64,000 nt of DNA from Pseudomonas sp. RIT-562 (GCF_026241895.1 NZ_JAPJIV010000016.1:1-64000), one strand, 5' to 3'. Counted from the first letter of the stretch, positions 15,455-24,559 are shown. A program made the numbers and translations. The notes: generated by a model not told the origin, from the sequence alone.

Positions 15455-16738
15455 TCAGACCTTCTCGCTGACTACGCCGACGTACAACGATCGGCCGGCA
15501 CCCAGTCCGGCAAGGATCGCGCCGAGGCCGATGACCGCAAAAATCCAGCCGACCGCCGCCCAGCCGCCGGTCCAGTCATGCACGATGCCAACCGCAAGCG
15601 GCCCCATGGAGGCCAGGGTGTAGCCAAAGCCCTGAGCCATGCTCGACAGGTTCGCCGCCACGTGCGCGTCTCGCGAGCGCAGCACGATCAGGGTCAGCGC
15701 CAGGCTGAAAGCCCCGCCTTGCCCCAGGCCGAGCAGGATCGCCCAACCCCACAGGCCATCGATCGGTGCATACAGGCAACCGAACAGACCGCCCAGGGTC
15801 AGAGCCATGACAATCACGATCGCCAGGCGCTGGTCCTTGCCGCGAGTGGCCAGCCAGGGTGCCGCCAGGGAACTCGCCAACTGCACGATCACCGAACCGG
15901 ACAGCACCAGCCCGGCCTGGGTCGGCGTCAGGCCGCGACCGATGAGGATCGAAGGCAGCCAGCCGAACACAATGTAGGCCAGCGATGACTGCAGCCCCAT
16001 GTACAAGGTCACTTGCCAGGCCAGGGGATCGCGCAGCAGGCCGCGAACCCGGTAGGCGACATTGTGCACCCCGTGTTTCTGGCCGACTTGCGGCAGCCAG
16101 AACAGTGCCGCGACCAGTGCCGGAATCATCCAGAAGCCCAGGCCGATGGCCCAGCTGTTATCGAAATGTTCGCTCAACGGCACGGTCGCACCCGCCGCCA
16201 TCGCTGCACCCAGGCACAGGGCCATGGTGTAGACGCCGGTCATGGTGCCCGCGTGTTTGGCGAAGTCGCGCTTGACGATGCCCGGCAGTAATACGCCAAT
16301 CACGCCGATACTGGCGCCGCCCAAAACGCTGCCGGCAAACAGGCCGATTTCGCCGAACGAACTGCGCAGGATAATGCCGCCAGCCAGGGTCAGCAGAATG
16401 CCCAGCACCACTCGCTCGGCGCCGAAGCGGCGGGCCAGGATTGGCGCCAGTGGGGCAAACAGCCCAAGGCACAGCACTGGCAAGGTAGTCAGTAATCCGG
16501 CCTGGGCCGCGGACAAGCCAAGGCTTTTCGAGACCTCGCTGAGCATCGGCGCCATGCTCGACAGCGCCGGACGCAGGTTAAGCGCGACCAGAATCAAGCC
16601 CAACAGCAACAGCCAGGGCCGACGCAGGATTGGGTGGCTGTTCTGCACCTCTTCGTCGTCGGCTTCGGCGTCTATCAGCAGCTCTTCGAGCTCCGCCGTG
16701 CGTTTGGCTTCAGGGATGTTGCTGTTACGGCTGGACAT
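15455..16738 (-). CDS. MFS transporter, CynX/NimT family
   Basis: About 427 residues from ATG 16736-16738, which has an AGGA ribosome-binding site; an in-frame ATG at 16762 would overlap the upstream gene. A ~45-residue acidic cytoplasmic N-terminus (ELEELLIDAEADDEEVQ) precedes twelve predicted transmembrane segments starting at LLLLGLILVALNLRPALSSM. The NLRPA segment and GAFSLALTLIVLRS in the second half are typical of CynX/NimT-type anion or nitroimidazole/cyanate-like transporters. The substrate is unknown. It lies 13 bp downstream of a FadR-type regulator gene and is probably controlled by it. Confidence 0.88.
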   Translation of the reverse strand: MSSRNSNIPEAKRTAELEELLIDAEADDEEVQNSHPILRRPWLLLLGLILVALNLRPALSSMAPMLSEVSKSLGLSAAQAGLLTTLPVLCLGLFAPLAPILARRFGAERVVLGILLTLAGGIILRSSFGEIGLFAGSVLGGASIGVIGVLLPGIVKRDFAKHAGTMTGVYTMALCLGAAMAAGATVPLSEHFDNSWAIGLGFWMIPALVAALFWLPQVGQKHGVHNVAYRVRGLLRDPLAWQVTLYMGLQSSLAYIVFGWLPSILIGRGLTPTQAGLVLSGSVIVQLASSLAAPWLATRGKDQRLAIVIVMALTLGGLFGCLYAPIDGLWGWAILLGLGQGGAFSLALTLIVLRSRDAHVAANLSSMAQGFGYTLASMGPLAVGIVHDWTGGWAAVGWIFAVIGLGAILAGLGAGRSLYVGVVSEKV

Positions 16739-16751
16739 GGTTTTCCTGGGT

Positions 16752-17411
16752 TCAAGGTTCATTGATCAACTGCCTGGACAGGGCTTTGGCCCGCTCCGGG
16801 TCACGTTGTTCGACGGCATCCAGCAGTTCGACATGGAGGTCGAACACTTCCTGGCGCCGTGGGGTGACGGTCAAGGTCTGGCGCAGTTGCGCGCCGACGA
16901 TTCTGGAAAAGTAGCGATACAGCTCACTGAGCGTGGGGTTGTGCGCGGCGTCGACCAGGCGCCGGTGAAACACCAGGTCGCAAGCGATGTAGCTGTCGAG
17001 ATCACCATGGTAGTGACTGCCGCTGACACCCAGGGCTTCGCGCAATGCCAGCAGATCTTCGTCGGTGCGTCGCAAGGCCGCGAGGCCAATCGCTTCGACT
17101 TCAAGGATGTGCCGGGTTTCGCGGGCCTGTTCATGGGAGCAGCGCGACAGCGCCTTCATAGTGTCCAGGGGGTCGATCACTGCGCGCAGGTAACTGCCAT
17201 CGCCCTGGCGAATGTCGATCAATCCGGAAAAGGCCAGCACGCGCATGGCTTCACGCACGGTGTTGCGGCTGATGCCCAACTCCGCAGACAACTCCGGCTC
17301 GGTGGGCAGACGCTGCCCAACCGCCCAGACGCCTTCGGTAATGCGCTGGCGCAATTGGTCCAGGGCCTGATCGACCAGGGAGCGCTTGATTAACGGTGAC
17401 ATGTCAGACAT
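16752..17411 (-). CDS. FadR-subfamily GntR transcriptional regulator
   Basis: 219 residues. An N-terminal winged helix (LVDQALDQLRQRI...LPTEPELSAELGISRNTVREAMRVL, about 13-62) is followed by an all-helical FCD effector domain. The metal or effector site residues are visible as Asp/His in DLVFHRRLVDAAHNPTL and a later DLHVELLDA. It likely represses the MFS gene 13 bp downstream, and itself, until a small acid ligand binds. The promoter region carries a FadR-type palindrome at 17455-17468. An ATG at 17402 is an alternative start. Confidence 0.92.
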   Translation of the reverse strand: MSDMSPLIKRSLVDQALDQLRQRITEGVWAVGQRLPTEPELSAELGISRNTVREAMRVLAFSGLIDIRQGDGSYLRAVIDPLDTMKALSRCSHEQARETRHILEVEAIGLAALRRTDEDLLALREALGVSGSHYHGDLDSYIACDLVFHRRLVDAAHNPTLSELYRYFSRIVGAQLRQTLTVTPRRQEVFDLHVELLDAVEQRDPERAKALSRQLINEP

Positions 17412-17423
17412 GGATTCGCCCTG

Positions 17424-17468
17424 TCATCCAATCATAGGATGAATTTCCTGACATGTTAGTCAACTAAC
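17424..17468. promoter_or_regulatory. Candidate operator of the FadR-type regulator
   Basis: Two inverted repeats precede the GntR gene. GTTAGT-CA-ACTAAC (17455-17468) contains TAGT-CA-ACTA, fitting the FadR-family form TNGT-N(0-3)-ACNA. TCATCC/GGATGA (17424-17429 and 17437-17442) lies nearer the start codon. The first is the better operator candidate. Confidence 0.6.
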
Positions 17469-17490
17469 TATCAAAGGGCAACCACACTCC

Positions 17491-17596
17491 GTAGGAGCTG
17501 CCGAAGGCTGCGATCTGTTGATCTTGCTTTTTCGCTGATCTGGGTGAGCTCATGGACGCCTAGATCAAAAGATCGCAGCCTGCGGCAGCTCCTACA
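17491..17596. repeat. REP-type inverted pair, class GTAGGAGCTGCCGAAGGCTGCG
   Basis: Facing units GTAGGAGCTGCCGAAGGCTG and its near-complement, with GATCT/AGATC extensions, around ~40 bp. The same class recurs at 32259-32334. It is noncoding and lies between the GntR promoter and the aap terminator. Confidence 0.9.
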
Positions 17597-17620
17597 GGTG
17601 AGAAAGCGTTTCTGCGGGCG

Positions 17621-17654
17621 AAAAAAAACCCGGAACTGAGTCCGGGTTTCTTTC
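17621..17654 (-). terminator. Rho-independent terminator of the aap operon
   Basis: AAACCCGGA / TCCGGGTTT stem followed, on the minus strand, by a run of eight T. It is 16 bp after the aapP stop. Confidence 0.92.
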
Positions 17655-17669
17655 AATGCTTGAATCAGA

Positions 17670-18434
17670 TCAATGCAGAATCTGGCTCAGGAACAACTTG
17701 GTCCGCTCATTCTGCGGGTTGTCGAAGAAGTCATTCGGCGCCGCCTGCTCAACGATTTCGCCCTTGTCCATGAAGATCACGCGGTTGGCCACGGTACGGG
17801 CGAAGCCCATTTCGTGAGTCACGCACAGCATGGTCATGCCGTCTTCGGCCAGGCCGATCATGGTGTCGAGCACTTCTTTCACCATCTCCGGGTCGAGTGC
17901 TGAAGTCGGTTCGTCGAACAACATGATTTTTGGCTTCATGCACAGAGCGCGAGCGATCGCCACGCGCTGCTGCTGACCGCCGGACAGTTGCCCCGGGAAT
18001 TTATGCGCCTGCTCCGGAATGCGTACGCGCTCCAGGTAGTGCATGGCAATTTCCTCGGCCTTGCGCTTGGGCATCTTGCGTACCCACATCGGTGCCAGGG
18101 TGCAGTTCTGCAGGATGGTCAGGTGCGGGAACAGGTTGAAGTGCTGGAACACCATGCCGACTTCGCGACGCACCGACTCGATCTGTTTGAGGTCGTTGGT
18201 CAGCTCCACGCCATCGACCACAATGCGTCCCTGCTGGTGTTCTTCCAGGCGGTTGAGGCAGCGAATAGTGGTGGATTTGCCGGAACCCGATGGGCCGCAC
18301 AGGACGATTCGCTCGCCCTGCTTGACGTTCAGGTTGATGTCTTTCAGCACGTGGAACTGGCCATACCACTTGTTCACACCCTGCATCTGAATAATGCCTT
18401 CAGGGCTCACAGGCTGTTTGATTGCTTCGCTCAT
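17670..18434 (-). CDS. aapP: General L-amino-acid ABC transporter, ATP-binding protein
   Basis: 254-residue ATPase of the polar amino-acid uptake family. Walker A GPSGSGKST is at 47-55, Q-loop in VFQHFNLFPH, signature LSGGQQQR at 150-157, Walker B MLFDEP at 171-176, and switch His at 207. It powers the AapQ/AapM permease at the inner membrane. It is the last of four genes in the order J-Q-M-P, 11 bp after aapM, with a terminator right behind it. A glnQ-like assignment is the alternative, but the two large permeases next to it point to Aap. Confidence 0.95.
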   Translation of the reverse strand: MSEAIKQPVSPEGIIQMQGVNKWYGQFHVLKDINLNVKQGERIVLCGPSGSGKSTTIRCLNRLEEHQQGRIVVDGVELTNDLKQIESVRREVGMVFQHFNLFPHLTILQNCTLAPMWVRKMPKRKAEEIAMHYLERVRIPEQAHKFPGQLSGGQQQRVAIARALCMKPKIMLFDEPTSALDPEMVKEVLDTMIGLAEDGMTMLCVTHEMGFARTVANRVIFMDKGEIVEQAAPNDFFDNPQNERTKLFLSQILH

Positions 18435-18445
18435 AAAAAGAACTC

Positions 18446-19543
18446 CTAACGCTTGTGGCCAGTGTCGAGCTTGCGTTCCAGATGCATGGAATAGCGCGAC
18501 ATACCAAAACAGAAAATCCAGAACACCAGGGCGGCGAACACGTAGCCTTCAGTGGCCATGCCCAGCCATTTCGGGTCGGCGGCGGCTTGCTTGACGCTGT
18601 TGAGCAGGTCAAACAGGCCGATGATGATCACCAGGCTGGTGTCCTTGAACAGCGCAATGAAGGTGTTGACGATGCCCGGGATCACCAGCTTCAGGGCTTG
18701 CGGCAGGATCACCAGGCCCATCGAACGCCAGTAGCCGAGGCCCATCGCTGCGGCCGCTTCGTACTGACCTTTGGGGATCGCCTGCAGGCCACCGCGCACC
18801 ACCTCGGCCACATAAGCCGACTGGAACAGGATCACGCCGATCAGTGCCCGCAACAGTTTGTCGAAGTTCATCCCTTCAGGCAGGAACAGCGGCAGCATCA
18901 CCGAGGACATGAACAGCACCGTGATCAATGGCACGCCGCGCCAGAACTCGATGAAGGTCACGCACACCACGCGAATCGCCGGCATGTTCGAACGACGTCC
19001 CAGCGCCAGGACAATGCCCAGCGGCAACGCACCGGCAATACCGACAGTGGCGATCACCAGTGTCAGCATCAGGCCGCCCCATTGGCTGGTCGCCACCTGG
19101 GTCAGGCCGAACACTCCACCGTGCAACAGGCACCAGGCAATGATCGGGTACAGCACCAGGAAGCTCAGCCCGTACACCGCTTTGCGCGGGAAGCGAGAGA
19201 TGAACAGCGGGGCCACGCCGATGACCGCCAGCCACACGGTCAGGTCCACGCGCCAGCGCAGGTCCACCGGGTAGTAGCCGTACATGAACTGGCCGAAGCG
19301 CTGTTGGATGAACACCCAGCAGGCGCCATCCTTGGTGCAGTCGGCCTGGCTGGTCCCGACCCAGTTGGCGTTGATAATCGCCCAACTGAGAATCGGCGGC
19401 ACCACCAGGTAAATCAGGTAGAACGCAAACAGGGTCAGCAGGGTGTTGAGCCAGCTGGAGAACATGTTGGCGCGCATCCACGCCACCACACCGATACTGC
19501 GGTCCGGTGGCGGCATGTCAGGTTTGAAAGTATGAGTACTCAT
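18446..19543 (-). CDS. aapM: General L-amino-acid ABC transporter, permease AapM
   Basis: 365-residue inner-membrane permease of the His/Glu/Gln/Arg family. It has an N-terminal extra membrane region (NTLLTLFAFYLIYLVVPPIL) with a periplasmic loop holding DCTKDGACW, then the core permease domain. The EAA-type loop reads EAAAAMGLGYWRSMGLVILPQALK. The length, well above that of simple permeases, fits AapM. It starts 10 bp after aapQ and pairs with it to form the channel. Confidence 0.94.
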   Translation of the reverse strand: MSTHTFKPDMPPPDRSIGVVAWMRANMFSSWLNTLLTLFAFYLIYLVVPPILSWAIINANWVGTSQADCTKDGACWVFIQQRFGQFMYGYYPVDLRWRVDLTVWLAVIGVAPLFISRFPRKAVYGLSFLVLYPIIAWCLLHGGVFGLTQVATSQWGGLMLTLVIATVGIAGALPLGIVLALGRRSNMPAIRVVCVTFIEFWRGVPLITVLFMSSVMLPLFLPEGMNFDKLLRALIGVILFQSAYVAEVVRGGLQAIPKGQYEAAAAMGLGYWRSMGLVILPQALKLVIPGIVNTFIALFKDTSLVIIIGLFDLLNSVKQAAADPKWLGMATEGYVFAALVFWIFCFGMSRYSMHLERKLDTGHKR

Positions 19544-19553
19544 GCGCTTTTCC

Positions 19554-20735
19554 TTACCGCTCGATCAGCGCAATGCGCTTGTTGTACCAGTTCATCAGCA
19601 AGGAAATGCTGATACTGATCGCCAGGTACACGCTCATGGTGATGGCAATCACCTCGATCGCCTGCCCGGTCTGGTTCAGCACCGTGCCGGCAAACAGCGA
19701 GACCATCTCCGGGTAACCGATACCGGCGGCCAGCGAGGAGTTTTTTGCCAGGTTCAGGTACTGGCTGGTCAGCGGTGGAATGATCACGCGCAGGGCTTGC
19801 GGGATGATCACCTTGCGCAGGGTCGGACCATTGCGCAGCCCCAGGGAGTGCGCCGCTTCGGTCTGGCCATGGCTGACCGACTTGATACCCGAGCGCACGA
19901 TCTCGGCAATGAATGCCGCGGTGTACACGGTGAGCGCCAGGGTCAGCGCCAGCAGTTCCGGGATCAGCACCCAGCCACCGACGAAGTTGAAGCCTTGCAG
20001 CTTGGGCATTTCCCAGTGCACGGGGGCGCCGAAAATCAACGCGCACAGCGCCGGGATCACCAGGAACAGCGCCAGGCCAACCCAGAACTTGTGGAACGGC
20101 ACGCCGGTCTCTTCGAAACGTTTGGTCGCCCAGCGGTTCATCAGCACGATAGCGACTATGGCCACGCCGACGCTGGCCACGAACGGCCAGAAACCATCCG
20201 ACGCCAGCGCTGCCGGCATGTTCAGGCCACGGCTGCTGACGAAGAAGGTATCGCCGAAGTTGTGGCTGTTGCGCGGCCCAGGCATGGTCAGGAATACCGC
20301 GAAGTACCAGAACAGGATCTGCAGCAGCGGTGGGATGTTGCGGAAAACTTCTACATACACCGTCGCCAGCTTGGCAATGATCCAGTTTTTTGACAGCCGT
20401 GATACGCCGACGATAAACCCGAGGATTGTCGCCAGGATCACGCCGATGAAGGTCACCAGCAGCGTGTTGAGCAGGCCGATGACAAACACCCGGGCATAGC
20501 TGTCCGATTCGGTGTAGTCGATCAGGTGTTGGGCGATGCCGAAACCGGCACTGCGCTCCAGAAAGTCGAAGCCGGAGGTAATGCCCCGGTGTTGCAGGTT
20601 GGTCTGGGTGTTATCGAACAGATACCAGCCCAGCGAGACCACCGCCACAATGGTGATGATCTGAAATAGCCACGCACGCACTTTGGGATCGCTGAGGCTG
20701 AGCCTCTGCTTTGGTGCGCCGATTGAATTTTGCAT
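19554..20735 (-). CDS. aapQ: General L-amino-acid ABC transporter, permease AapQ
   Basis: 393-residue permease, partner of AapM. It starts with a cytoplasmic tail (APKQRLSLSDPKVRAW) and a first membrane helix, then a large periplasmic loop. The permease core includes the stretch NWIIAKLATVYVEVFRNIPP and, near the end, the EAA loop EAAHSLGLRNGPTLRKVIIP. It is separated from aapJ by 65 bp holding a strong stem-loop, which may lower its expression relative to the binding protein. Confidence 0.94.
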   Translation of the reverse strand: MQNSIGAPKQRLSLSDPKVRAWLFQIITIVAVVSLGWYLFDNTQTNLQHRGITSGFDFLERSAGFGIAQHLIDYTESDSYARVFVIGLLNTLLVTFIGVILATILGFIVGVSRLSKNWIIAKLATVYVEVFRNIPPLLQILFWYFAVFLTMPGPRNSHNFGDTFFVSSRGLNMPAALASDGFWPFVASVGVAIVAIVLMNRWATKRFEETGVPFHKFWVGLALFLVIPALCALIFGAPVHWEMPKLQGFNFVGGWVLIPELLALTLALTVYTAAFIAEIVRSGIKSVSHGQTEAAHSLGLRNGPTLRKVIIPQALRVIIPPLTSQYLNLAKNSSLAAGIGYPEMVSLFAGTVLNQTGQAIEVIAITMSVYLAISISISLLMNWYNKRIALIER

Positions 20736-20764
20736 GAAGTGCCCCGCAAGAAATGGAACAGAAC

Positions 20765-20793
20765 ATCACCCGGCGGTTGGCCCACCGGGTGAT
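20765..20793 (-). promoter_or_regulatory. Intercistronic stem-loop aapJ-aapQ
   Basis: ATCACCCGG and CCGGGTGAT form a perfect 9-bp stem around an 11-base loop in the 65-bp gap after aapJ. Such hairpins in ABC operons commonly stabilise the binding-protein message or partly end transcription. There is no T tract. Confidence 0.65.
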
Positions 20794-20800
20794 AGAACCA

Positions 20801-21832
20801 TCAGCGCACTGGTGGTGCGTATTGAATGCCGCCGTTGTTCCACAGCGCGTTCAGGCCGCGGTCAATTTCCAGCGGGGTGCTCTTGCCGAGGTTTTTCTCG
20901 AACACTTCGCCGTAGTTACCTACCTGCTTGACGATCTGTACTACCCAGTCCTTCGGCAGTTTCAGATCCTTGCCGTATTCACCGTCAGCCCCGAGCATAC
21001 GAGCGACGTCCGGGTTCTTGGTGGCTTTGGCTTCGGCTTCGACGTTCTTGGAAGTGATGCCGGCTTCTTCTGCATTGAGCATGGCGTAGCCAGTCCAGCG
21101 AACCACAGCCAGCCATTCGTCATCGCCGTTACGCACCACAGGGCCGAGCGGCTCTTTGGAGATGGTTTCCGGCAGAACCACGTAGTCCTTCGGCGCGGCC
21201 AGCTTGCTGCGCTGGGCGAACAGCTGGGACTTGTCGGAGGTCAGCACGTCGCAACGACCGGATTCCAGCGACTTGGCGCTTTCGTCGGAGGTGTCGAAGG
21301 TGATCGGGGTGTATTTCAGACCGTTGCCGCGGAAGTAATCGGAAACGTTCAGCTCGGTGGTGGTACCGGCCTGGATGCAGATGGTTGCACCGTCCAGTTC
21401 CTTGGCGCTCTTGACGCCGAGCTTGTTGTTTACCAGAAAGCCGATGCCGTCGTAGTAGGTGATGAAACCTGGAAACTTCAGGCCCATGCCCGCATCACGG
21501 GAGCTGGTCATGGTGGTGTTGCGCGACAGAATGTCGATTTCGCCGGATTGCAGCGCGGTGAAGCGCTCCTTGGCGTTCAGCTGGCTGAATTTAACCTTGT
21601 TGGCGTCGCCGAATACCGCAGCGGCTACAGCGCGGCAGAAGTCAGCATCGATGCCGAGGATCTTGCCAGTGGCGTCCGGAACCGAGAAACCCGGCAGGCC
21701 GTCACTCACACCGCACTGTACAAAACCTTTCTTCTGCACTGCATCCAGGGTTGCACCCGCCTGAGCGAACCCGCTGACGCCAAGTACTGCGGCTGCAGTC
21801 ACGACGGCCAGGGTGGATTTCAACATCTTCAT
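20801..21832 (-). CDS. aapJ: General L-amino-acid ABC transporter, periplasmic binding protein
   Basis: 343 residues with a signal peptide (about 1-25, LAVVTAAAVLGVSGFAQA). It is a type II solute-binding protein of the amino-acid family: VQCGVSDGLPGFSVPDATGK, GIDADFCRAVAAAVFGD and RFTALQSGEIDILSRNTT are the strands and ligand-binding signature. Two Cys (VQCGV and TICIQ) may form a disulfide. It delivers amino acids to AapQM. First gene of the operon, with a strong GGAGG ribosome-binding site. Confidence 0.95.
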   Translation of the reverse strand: MKMLKSTLAVVTAAAVLGVSGFAQAGATLDAVQKKGFVQCGVSDGLPGFSVPDATGKILGIDADFCRAVAAAVFGDANKVKFSQLNAKERFTALQSGEIDILSRNTTMTSSRDAGMGLKFPGFITYYDGIGFLVNNKLGVKSAKELDGATICIQAGTTTELNVSDYFRGNGLKYTPITFDTSDESAKSLESGRCDVLTSDKSQLFAQRSKLAAPKDYVVLPETISKEPLGPVVRNGDDEWLAVVRWTGYAMLNAEEAGITSKNVEAEAKATKNPDVARMLGADGEYGKDLKLPKDWVVQIVKQVGNYGEVFEKNLGKSTPLEIDRGLNALWNNGGIQYAPPVR

Positions 21833-22301
21833 TCAAACCTCCAGTTTTGCTCTTGTTGTGTCGGAGCGTGAGTCCAGTCGCACCCTTATGAGGCGTTGTT
21901 GACCCGTGTTGGCTTTTTTTAGGGTCAAGCGACGTAGGACCTTAGCTATGAGTCTAGTAGGAGAAAATCCACGTCATGGACCACTCACTTCTCACCAATC
22001 GGCCGAACGGGCTGTAGCCCTTCTCGTTCGCGAAGCCCGTAGCGGCCACTGGCGAACATCCATCACCGGATTTTTTTTGCTATCCCGCCGCCAGCAGTAC
22101 ACTGATAGTGTTACCGCCAGTCGCTGGATTGATTGCTCGGGTTTTCCCATAGCAAAGCCCGTACCAGACCACTCGCCAATGCCATTCAAAGACAGGTCAA
22201 TAGCAAAACTTGTAACCTTGCGACATCTTCTTAACTGATCAACCAGACGCGCACTCAGAACTCGCACTCAATGAGAGCGCACGCACAAAAATGGAGCGAA
22301 C
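21833..22301. other. Divergent intergenic region aapJ / estB
   Basis: 469 bp without a supported gene. Near aapJ there is an inverted repeat, TTGACCC (21899-21905) and GGGTCAA (21922-21928), around an A/T tract; it is a candidate regulator site. Around 22010-22057 are short structured inverted repeats (GGGCT/AGCCC; GTTCGC/GCGAAC), and a T8 run lies at 22071-22078, too far away to be a normal terminator. No sigma-54 -24/-12 pair was found. Short frames here (21906-22238 plus, 21992-22267 minus) show no protein-like pattern. Confidence 0.5.
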
Positions 22302-22958
22302 ATGACCGAGCCCTTGATTCTTCAACCCGTCAAGCCAGCAGATGCTTGCGTTATCTGGCTGCACGGCCTGGGCGCCGACCGTTACGACTTCCTGCCGGTG
22401 GCCGAAGCGCTGCAGGAAACCCTGTTGAGCACCCGCTTCGTTTTGCCCCAGGCACCGACTCGCCCAGTCACTATTAATGGTGGCTACGAGATGCCCAGCT
22501 GGTACGACATATTGGCCATGAGCCCGGCCCGGGCAATCAGCCGCGAGCAGCTGGACGAGTCAGCACAGCGGGTGCTGGATTTGATCGAAGCTGAGCGCGC
22601 CAGCGGAATAGACGCCTCGCGCATTTTCCTCGCGGGTTTTTCCCAGGGTGGTGCCGTGGTGTTGCACGCCGCCTTCCTGAAATGGCAGGGGCCACTGGGT
22701 GGCGTACTTGCCCTCTCCACCTACGCGCCGACATTCAGCGACGAGCTGGAAATTTCCGCCAGCCAGCAGCGTATTCCGGTGCTGTCGCTACATGGCCAGT
22801 ACGATGACGTGGTGCAAAACTCGATGGGGCGCAGCGCTTATGAGCATTTGAAGACCCGTGGTGTCACCGTGACATGGCAGGAATACCCAATGGGTCACGA
22901 AGTGTTACCCGAGGAGATACACGATATCGGGGTCTGGCTCACCGAGCGCCTGCGTTAA
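22302..22958 (+). CDS. estB: Carboxylesterase EstB (phospholipase/carboxylesterase family)
   Basis: 218-residue alpha/beta hydrolase closely like carboxylesterase II (EstB) of P. fluorescens. The catalytic triad falls at S114 (AGFSQGG), D168 (LHGQYDDVV) and H199 (YPMGHEVLP). The oxyanion segment is WLHGLGADRYDF (19-30). It hydrolyses short-chain carboxylic esters; the natural substrate is unknown. There is no signal peptide, so it is cytoplasmic. It starts with ATG after a GGAG and lies 96 bp ahead of rhlB, the same neighbourhood as in P. aeruginosa. Confidence 0.95.
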   Translation: MTEPLILQPVKPADACVIWLHGLGADRYDFLPVAEALQETLLSTRFVLPQAPTRPVTINGGYEMPSWYDILAMSPARAISREQLDESAQRVLDLIEAERASGIDASRIFLAGFSQGGAVVLHAAFLKWQGPLGGVLALSTYAPTFSDELEISASQQRIPVLSLHGQYDDVVQNSMGRSAYEHLKTRGVTVTWQEYPMGHEVLPEEIHDIGVWLTERLR

Positions 22959-23054
22959 ACAACTCGTGTAAAAGCCACCTTTGATCATCACACTACGCCG
23001 CGCCCGATTCTTGCATTACACTGGCCGGCGTACATTCCTTAATCAATTGATGAG

Positions 23055-24542
23055 ATGACCGTGCTCAAAGCACTCAAGAAAATGTTCGGTAAAAGCGAGA
23101 CTGAGCAGCTCGCGCCAGCCTCCAGCGCTCCGTCTCACACTCCCAGCCACCGCACCGACGGTAATCAGCCTGGCCGGACCGCAACCGCAGCGGTACCCAA
23201 GGACGAGCCGATGACCCCACCGGTCGCCCCCTCCGTCGCAGTTACTGCCGACGAACCGCCGCTCAGCGAAGCAGCAAAACCGGCAAGGCCACGGCGCGAA
23301 CCCAAGCCCAAGGCACCGGTTATTCCCTGGAAGCTCGAGGACTTCGCCGTCGAACCCCAGGAAGGTAAAACCCGCTTCCACGATTTCAAACTCGCCCCCG
23401 AACTGATGCACGCGATCCAGGACCTGGGCTTCCCGTATTGCACGCCTATCCAGGCCCAGGTGCTGGGTTTTACCCTCGCCGGCAAAGACGCCATCGGTCG
23501 CGCCCAGACCGGCACTGGCAAGACTGCCGCATTCCTGATTTCGATAATTACCCAGCTGCTGCAAACCCCACCGCCCAAAGAGCGCTACATGGGCGAGCCA
23601 CGGGCACTGATTATCGCGCCGACCCGTGAACTGGTAGTGCAGATCGCCAAGGACGCCGCCGACCTGACCAAGTACACCGGCCTCAACGTCATGACCTTTG
23701 TCGGCGGCATGGACTTCGACAAGCAGCTCAAGCACCTCGAAGCCCGTCACTGCGACATCCTCGTGGCCACGCCTGGCCGTCTGCTGGACTTCAACCAGCG
23801 CGGCGACGTGCACCTGGACATGGTTGAAGTCATGGTCCTGGACGAAGCCGACCGCATGCTCGACATGGGCTTCATCCCGCAAGTGCGGCAGATCATTCGC
23901 CAGACCCCGCCGAAAAACGAGCGCCAGACGCTGCTGTTCTCCGCGACCTTCACCGAAGACGTGATGAACCTGGCCAAGCAATGGACCACCGAGCCGTCGA
24001 TCGTCGAGATCGAGTCGCAGAACGTGGCCAGCGAAAACGTCGAGCAACACATTTACGCCGTCGCCGGTGCGGACAAATACAAGCTGCTCTACAACCTGGT
24101 CAACGACAACGGTTGGGAGCGGGTGATGGTGTTCGCCAACCGCAAGGACGAAGTACGGCGCATCGAAGAACGCCTGGTGCGCGATGGCGTCAACGCCGCG
24201 CAGTTGTCCGGTGACGTGCCGCAGCACAAGCGCATCAAGACCCTGGAAGGCTTCCGCGAAGGCAAGATCCGCGTACTGGTCGCCACCGATGTAGCCGGTC
24301 GCGGCATCCACATCGACGGCATCAGCCACGTGATCAACTTCACCTTGCCGGAAGTGCCGGACGATTACGTACACCGTATCGGCCGCACCGGCCGGGCTGG
24401 CGCCGACGGTGTGTCCATCAGTTTTGCCGGTGAAGACGACTCCTACCAGCTACCGTCCATCGAGGCGCTGCTGGGCCGCAAGATCAGCTGTGAAACGCCG
24501 CCGACGCATCTGCTGCGGGCGGTTGAGCGCAAGCGCCCGTAA
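23055..24542 (+). CDS. rhlB: DEAD-box RNA helicase RhlB
   Basis: 495-residue ATP-dependent RNA helicase. A ~90-residue disordered Pro/Ala/Lys-rich N-terminus is typical of the Pseudomonas form. The core then has the Q motif (FHDFKL...FPYCTPIQAQ), motif I AQTGTGKT (150-157), PTREL, motif II DEAD (263-266), SAT (296-298), ARDVAGRGI-like VATDVAGRGI and HRIGRTGR. It probably assists RNA decay with RNase E. Unlike E. coli RhlB it ends soon after the core, without a long C-terminal tail. It has its own terminator. Confidence 0.94.
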   Translation: MTVLKALKKMFGKSETEQLAPASSAPSHTPSHRTDGNQPGRTATAAVPKDEPMTPPVAPSVAVTADEPPLSEAAKPARPRREPKPKAPVIPWKLEDFAVEPQEGKTRFHDFKLAPELMHAIQDLGFPYCTPIQAQVLGFTLAGKDAIGRAQTGTGKTAAFLISIITQLLQTPPPKERYMGEPRALIIAPTRELVVQIAKDAADLTKYTGLNVMTFVGGMDFDKQLKHLEARHCDILVATPGRLLDFNQRGDVHLDMVEVMVLDEADRMLDMGFIPQVRQIIRQTPPKNERQTLLFSATFTEDVMNLAKQWTTEPSIVEIESQNVASENVEQHIYAVAGADKYKLLYNLVNDNGWERVMVFANRKDEVRRIEERLVRDGVNAAQLSGDVPQHKRIKTLEGFREGKIRVLVATDVAGRGIHIDGISHVINFTLPEVPDDYVHRIGRTGRAGADGVSISFAGEDDSYQLPSIEALLGRKISCETPPTHLLRAVERKRP

Positions 24543-24559
24543 CTTCTGGCGTGTGCAAG

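Noticed and set aside
21833..22000. Sigma-54 promoter for aapJ
   Set aside because: No GG-N10-GC element with a TGGCAC-like -24 half was found on the minus strand.
22026..22078. Terminator or small-RNA end at the T8 tract upstream of estB
   Set aside because: The nearest inverted repeat ends 13 bases before the T run, which is too far for a Rho-independent terminator.
21906..22238. A 110-codon frame between aapJ and estB
   Set aside because: No signal, domain or ribosome-binding site; a minus-strand frame overlaps the same DNA. It looks like noncoding promoter DNA.
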